This document shows, one piece after another, positions 60,542 to 64,000 of a stretch of 64,000 nt of DNA. The notes under the pieces were generated by a model. It did not search any database, had not been told where the DNA came from, and saw nothing but the letters and a program-made list of their open reading frames with translations. The DNA comes from JAJFJD01 sp965228975 (GTDB lineage: Bacteria; Pseudomonadota; Alphaproteobacteria; UBA8366): positions 5,394,001 through 5,458,000 of the forward strand of contig OZ245851.1 of NCBI GenBank assembly GCA_965228975.1, written 5' to 3'. Numbering within the stretch: the first letter of the stretch is position 1; the number at the start of each line of letters is the position of its first letter. The translations under genes were made by a program, and so were the position numbers.

Positions 60542-61507
60542 CTAGGCGGCGCTACGGCTGCAGGCCCCACCGCCGAGCACGCAGAAGCGTGCGCAGTGCG
60601 GGTGGTTCAATTTCACGGCCCTGGCCGCCTCGGTCAGCGTATGCCCCATGTCGAAGGCTTCGTCGTACGGCAGTAAGGTGCACGGGGTGACGACAGGCCG
60701 GTCGGCGCCCTTGCGTTTCACCACCATGCGCGAGGTGGCGCACATCATCGCGTCGGGCGACACGCCGAGGATATCCCAGCACTGCTCGGTAATTTCCGGT
60801 ACGTCGAGCGCTTGATCCATTTCCGGCAGCAGCATGGTCGCGACCGGGTCGTTTGCGTCCACGGCGATACCCTCCCGCGCGAACATCTTGGCGAATCCGG
60901 CGCGCATGACCGGGTCCGGTTCGTTCCAGCAGGTGCGGCTCGCCACATGGATGTTGAACCCGTTGTCGGACAACCAGCGCAGTCCGTCGATCGCGGTTTG
61001 CCAGGAGTATTTGCCGCGCACCATCTCGTGCAGTTCCGCCGTATGATGATCCAGCGAAACGCGCAGCAGCAGTTGGTCGTCATAGCGCGATTTCAGATCG
61101 AGTAACGCGTCGGCGCGTTTCATCATCGGCCGCATGGCGTTGGTTAGGACGAGCGTTTGCAGGCCGCGCGACAACGTCTCGTCCAATATGGCGATGAAGT
61201 CGGGATTCATGAACGGCTCGCCGCCGGTGAAGCCGATTTCGGTCGTGCCGAACTCTTTCTCGGCAATTTCGTCGAGAAAAGCGGCCACTTCCGCGAGGCT
61301 GACATAAACGAGGCGGTCGTTCGTCGGGCTGGACTCGATATAGCAGTTCTCGCAGGTGAGATTGCACAGCGTGCCGGTGTTGAACCAGAGCGTCTTGAGC
61401 GCTGTGAGGTCGACGGAGGCGCGGCGTTCGCCGGTTGCCGTGAGGTCCGGGTGCTGAAATTTCACGGGATCCAACGGTGTGCCGGGTCCCCGATTCTGAA
61501 CGGTCAT
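60542..61507 (-). CDS. Radical SAM protein with C-terminal Cys cluster
   Basis: 321 aa. C48-x3-C52-x2-C55 (FNTGTLCNLTCENCYIE) binds the catalytic [4Fe-4S], with the GGEP motif at 95-98 (IGFTGGEPFM). Downstream Cys at 193, 243, 256, 276, 305, 309 and 316 (CARFCVLGGGAC) suggest an auxiliary cluster, twitch/SPASM-like. C57-region Y-I-E-S-S-P-T-N-D-R-L is distinctive. Co-directional with the metallophosphoesterase (35 bp), so they may modify the same substrate. No peptide-precursor gene is evident. Function unknown. Confidence 0.85.
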   Translation of the reverse strand: MTVQNRGPGTPLDPVKFQHPDLTATGERRASVDLTALKTLWFNTGTLCNLTCENCYIESSPTNDRLVYVSLAEVAAFLDEIAEKEFGTTEIGFTGGEPFMNPDFIAILDETLSRGLQTLVLTNAMRPMMKRADALLDLKSRYDDQLLLRVSLDHHTAELHEMVRGKYSWQTAIDGLRWLSDNGFNIHVASRTCWNEPDPVMRAGFAKMFAREGIAVDANDPVATMLLPEMDQALDVPEITEQCWDILGVSPDAMMCATSRMVVKRKGADRPVVTPCTLLPYDEAFDMGHTLTEAARAVKLNHPHCARFCVLGGGACSRSAA

Positions 61508-61663
61508 AATGCGGCCTTTCGCGGCGAACCGCCCGATCCGGGCGGCTACGGCGTCAAATGTAAAGTCCGATCCGTCGATGACAACCGTAAAACGCCCGAT
61601 CCGAGGGCACGGTCGATAGAAATTTCGTGATCGACGTTAGACGGGTTGGTCCGACCGAAAAGG

Positions 61664-61691
61664 TTGAATTTCAAGCTTTTCGCTCCATAAT
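61664..61691 (+). promoter_or_regulatory. Promoter of the MocR gene
   Basis: TTGAAT (61664-61669), 16-bp spacer, CATAAT (61686-61691), 58 bp before the start codon. A palindrome TTCTATAGAA at 61720-61729 lies downstream and next to ACCAATAAATTTGG; it could be the regulator's own site. Confidence 0.5.
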
Positions 61692-61749
61692 GGATCGTAT
61701 AAATCTTGTTCTGTAAGTTTTCTATAGAACCAATAAATTTGGAATCGTC

Positions 61750-63237
61750 ATGATACGGCGTTACGCGGCAGCTCCGATCGGGACGCTGTCGATCGACCGC
61801 ACGGCCGACGAGCCGCTCTATCGTCAGGTCTATTTCGCGATTCGCGAGGCTATCCTCGACGGGCGGTTGCGGCCGAACACCCGCTTGCCGTCGACACGTA
61901 CCCTGGCGTCGGATCTGTCCGTTTCGCGCAATACGGTGGTCATCGCCTTCGACCAATTGCTGGCCGAGGGATATGTGCAGGGACGGGTCGGCGCGGGCAC
62001 CTATGTGTCGGCGACATTGCCGGAGGAATTGTTGTCGGCGCGGCCCGGGCGGGATGCGGCGAGCGCTAATCGCGAGGCGTCGAAGCCCAGCCTGTCGCGG
62101 CGCGGGCGGTATCTGGCGGGTATCCGCACCTCCGTCGGCGCGCGGGCGGTGGCCTTTTCGCCGGGCTATCCGGAGCTCGGGCGATTTCCCTTCGACGATT
62201 GGGCGCGGTTGCTGGCCCGGCACTGGCGCTATCCCAAACGCGAGTTTCTCGTCGGAGGCGACGTCGCGGGCTACGAGCCGCTGCGCGCGGCGATCGCCGA
62301 CTATCTCGGCGCGGCGCGGGCAGTATCCTGCGATGCGGACCAGGTGCTGGTCGTGTCCGGTTCGCAGCAGGCGCTCGACCTCGCGGCCCGCGTCCTTATC
62401 GATCCGGCGGACGAGGTCTGGGTCGAGGATCCCGGCTATCTCGGAATCCGTGGTGCGTTGCTGGGCGCCGGGGCGGCGCTCGTCCCGGTGCCGCTCGACG
62501 AGGAAGGAATCAGCGTGGATCACGGCCGCCGCCGTGCGCCAAAGGCCCGGCTGGTCTGCGTGACGCCGTCGCATCACTATCCGCTCGGCGTGACCATGAG
62601 CCTGAAGCGGCGGCTCGAACTGTTGGATTGGGCGCATGCGGCCGATGCCTTCGTGATCGAGGACGATTTCGACAGCGAATACCGGTATGCGGGGCGGCCG
62701 CTGGCGGCGCTGCAAGGCCTCGATTCCGACGGCCGCGTGATCTATCTCGGCACCTTCAGCAAGGTAATGTTTCCGGGCTTGCGGCTCGGCTATCTGGTGG
62801 TGCCGCGCGATCTGGTCGATGCCTTCCGCGGCGTCCGGCAGCTCATCGATACGCATCCGTCCACCGCCGCACAGGGTGCGCTGGCGGATTTCATCGGCGA
62901 AGGCTATCTCGCCGCGCATATCCGCCGCATGCGGGCGCTCTACGCCGAGCGGCAGGCGGACTTGATCTCGGTGGTGCGGGACCGGCTGGGCGACCGGCTG
63001 GCGGTGGCGGCGCAGGATTCCGGCATGCATCTGATCGGGTATCTCGACGACGGGATCGACGACGCGGCCTTGACGCAGGCGGCCCGCGACCGCGGCGTCG
63101 AAGCGCCGTCGCTGTCCCGTCATTATCTAGAGGACACGCCGCGCCATGGCCTGATGTTGGGCTATGCCGGGGTGCCGTTGCCGGAAATGAAACGCGGCGT
63201 CGCCACGCTTGCCCGCGTCATGGATGAAGTCCGGTAA
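61750..63237 (+). CDS. MocR/PdxR-type regulator (GntR HTH fused to aminotransferase domain)
   Basis: 495 aa. The N-terminal GntR winged helix is EPLYRQVYFAIREAILDGRLRPNTRLPSTRTLASDLSVSRNTVVIAFDQLLAEGYVQGRVGAGTYVS (residues about 19-85). The C-terminal class I aminotransferase domain has SGSQQALDLAARVLIDPADEVWVEDPGYLG, FVIEDDFDSEYRYAGRPL and the PLP Lys in YLGTFSKVMFPGLRLGYLV. It is a PLP-responsive regulator rather than an enzyme. Divergent from the radical SAM gene and upstream of a molybdoenzyme with an inverted repeat. Confidence 0.92.
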   Translation: MIRRYAAAPIGTLSIDRTADEPLYRQVYFAIREAILDGRLRPNTRLPSTRTLASDLSVSRNTVVIAFDQLLAEGYVQGRVGAGTYVSATLPEELLSARPGRDAASANREASKPSLSRRGRYLAGIRTSVGARAVAFSPGYPELGRFPFDDWARLLARHWRYPKREFLVGGDVAGYEPLRAAIADYLGAARAVSCDADQVLVVSGSQQALDLAARVLIDPADEVWVEDPGYLGIRGALLGAGAALVPVPLDEEGISVDHGRRRAPKARLVCVTPSHHYPLGVTMSLKRRLELLDWAHAADAFVIEDDFDSEYRYAGRPLAALQGLDSDGRVIYLGTFSKVMFPGLRLGYLVVPRDLVDAFRGVRQLIDTHPSTAAQGALADFIGEGYLAAHIRRMRALYAERQADLISVVRDRLGDRLAVAAQDSGMHLIGYLDDGIDDAALTQAARDRGVEAPSLSRHYLEDTPRHGLMLGYAGVPLPEMKRGVATLARVMDEVR

Positions 63238-63271
63238 CCGGTCCGGCACAATGGACTCGTGGGGTCGTTGC

Positions 63272-63297
63272 AATTGGCCCTGTTTCAGGGACCAATT
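63272..63297. promoter_or_regulatory. 26-bp inverted repeat before the molybdoenzyme gene
   Basis: AATTGG-CCCTG, a TTT centre, then CAGGG-A-CCAATT; the arms pair except for one extra A. It lies 63 bp before the molybdoenzyme ATG. MocR regulators commonly bind direct or inverted TTGG/CCAA-type sites, so this may be an operator of the adjacent MocR protein. Confidence 0.55.
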
Positions 63298-63360
63298 TAT
63301 CCCTTAGATCAAGCTCCCGGATCGACCGGTCCGGCGTTATGCGTGGTCACGGAGGAAAGC

Positions 63361-64000
63361 ATGTCAGAGCAGAGCCTGCAGAAACCCAGCGTGTGTCCGA
63401 TGGATTGCCCGGATACCTGTAGCCTTACCGTCACGGTCGAAGAGGATAAGGTCGTCAAGGTCCGCGGGTCGCGGGTCAACCCGATCACCGAGGGCGTGCT
63501 GTGCAATAAGGTCAGCCGCTACTATCCGGAATTCGTGCACGGCGAGACCCGCCTGACCACCCCGATGAAACGCGTCGGCGCCAAGGGCGAAGGGCGCTTC
63601 GAGGAAATTTCCTGGGACGAGGCGATCGATCTGGTGCATGCTGGCCTGTCGCGCGTGATCGACGCTCATGGCCCGCAGGCGGTGCTGCCGTTGAATTATT
63701 CGGGTCCGCACGGGTTGATCTCCTGCGATTCCATGTCGCTACGGTTCTTCCACAAGATGGGGGCCAGCCTGCTGAGCCGGCGGCCGCTCTGCGGCGGGAT
63801 CAAGAGCGAGGCCTATGCCGCGACCTACGGTCTGGTGCCCGGCATGCCGCCGGAGCAGATCGAACTGGCCGAGACGATCATCGTCTGGGGTAACAACGTG
63901 ACCGTTTCGAACCTGCATCTCCAACGCCGTCTCAACGCCGCGCGCAAGAAGGGTGCGAAGGTCGTCATCGTCGACCCGAAGCGGATCAAGACGGCGGAGC
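63361..64000 (+). CDS. Molybdopterin-dependent oxidoreductase (DMSO reductase family), 3' end outside window
   Basis: At least 213 aa of the N-terminal half. Cys ligands of the N-terminal [4Fe-4S] cluster: VCPMDCPDTCSLTVTVEEDK and a fourth Cys in GVLCNK. Molybdopterin-fold text follows: RFEEISWDEAIDLVHAGL, LPLNYSGPHGLISCDSMSLRFFHKMGASLLSRRPLCGGIKSEAY and LAETIIVWGNNVTVSNLHLQRRLNAARKKGAKVVIVDPKRIKTAE. No Tat signal is visible, so it is likely cytoplasmic. Substrate unknown. Confidence 0.9.
   Translation, partial: MSEQSLQKPSVCPMDCPDTCSLTVTVEEDKVVKVRGSRVNPITEGVLCNKVSRYYPEFVHGETRLTTPMKRVGAKGEGRFEEISWDEAIDLVHAGLSRVIDAHGPQAVLPLNYSGPHGLISCDSMSLRFFHKMGASLLSRRPLCGGIKSEAYAATYGLVPGMPPEQIELAETIIVWGNNVTVSNLHLQRRLNAARKKGAKVVIVDPKRIKTAE

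Noticed and set aside
61546..63123. A 525-codon minus-strand frame opposite the MocR gene.
   Set aside because: It is antisense to a clear GntR/aminotransferase protein and has no domain of its own.
1..64000. CRISPR arrays, IS elements, integrase or phage genes, tRNA and rRNA.
   Set aside because: I looked for regular repeats, transposase or integrase motifs, CCA-ended cloverleaf candidates and rRNA text and found none I would support.

Overview
The window is GC-rich and densely coded, with many 4-bp start/stop overlaps. It looks like chromosomal DNA of an alphaproteobacterium, probably Rhodospirillales-like or a related marine or soil group. The inference rests on: a complete ccoNOQP-ccoGHIS (fixNOQP-fixGHIS) set behind a perfect FNR/FixK box; a PHB locus with phaR, phaA, phaB and a short PhaC-like synthase; the argD-argF-hslO order; GlnRS; and TATAGT-type -10 boxes. 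I see no IS element, phage gene, CRISPR array, tRNA or rRNA.

Layout. 1-5.2 kb: glnS (cut by the window edge) and an ATP-dependent hydantoinase/oxoprolinase pair (hyuB, hyuA), minus strand. 5.4-7.0 kb: an SDR with an altered catalytic motif and a YfcG-like GST. 7.0-14.8 kb: an eight-gene minus-strand unit, a peptide/opine-type ABC importer (dppABCDF-like) followed by a secreted VWA/DUF1194 protein, a beta-lactamase-family hydrolase and a GFA zinc protein; a 34-bp perfect palindrome separates the binding-protein gene from the permeases. 15-21.3 kb: a leaderless NMT1-type binding protein, a CocE/NonD hydrolase, a Ca2+/Na+ exchanger, a PanE-like reductase and a ComA-like phosphosulfolactate synthase. 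21.3-29.3 kb: the microaerobic cbb3 oxidase and its copper/heme assembly genes. 29.3-33.7 kb: a DHA2 exporter, a PPOX flavoprotein, a PEP-mutase/ICL-superfamily lyase and an alpha/beta-hydrolase lacking its nucleophile.

33.7-40.4 kb: a c-di-GMP phosphodiesterase behind a very AT-rich promoter, then the PHB locus. There, a PhaE/phasin-like gene and the PhaC-like gene share about 180 bp in different frames, and phaA has a promoter with an inverted repeat over the predicted start point. 40.4-50.2 kb: small metabolic genes (AKR, Nudix-EamA-HAD operon, cupin, GST, methyltransferase), a MarR/hexapeptide-protein unit with a 21-bp operator, recX, a second EamA exporter, and a nitroreductase/MarR divergon with a 35-bp inverted repeat. 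50.2-50.56 kb: a non-coding stretch with a CRP-like site and a strong intrinsic terminator, a candidate small RNA. 50.6-55.1 kb: an orphan ABC-2 permease, argD-argF-hslO and a lipoprotein. 55.1-61.5 kb, minus strand: trkH, folE, apaG, maoC, a class III CoA-transferase, an unusual metallophosphoesterase and a radical SAM protein. 61.7-64 kb: a divergent MocR regulator and the start of a molybdopterin oxidoreductase behind a 26-bp inverted repeat.

The best candidates for undescribed biology are the radical SAM/metallophosphoesterase pair (60 kb), the overlapping PHA genes (36.9 kb), the ComA homologue outside a coenzyme M locus (20.5 kb) and the small-RNA candidate (50.3 kb). All functions come from reading the sequence and remembered family knowledge; no database search was run.
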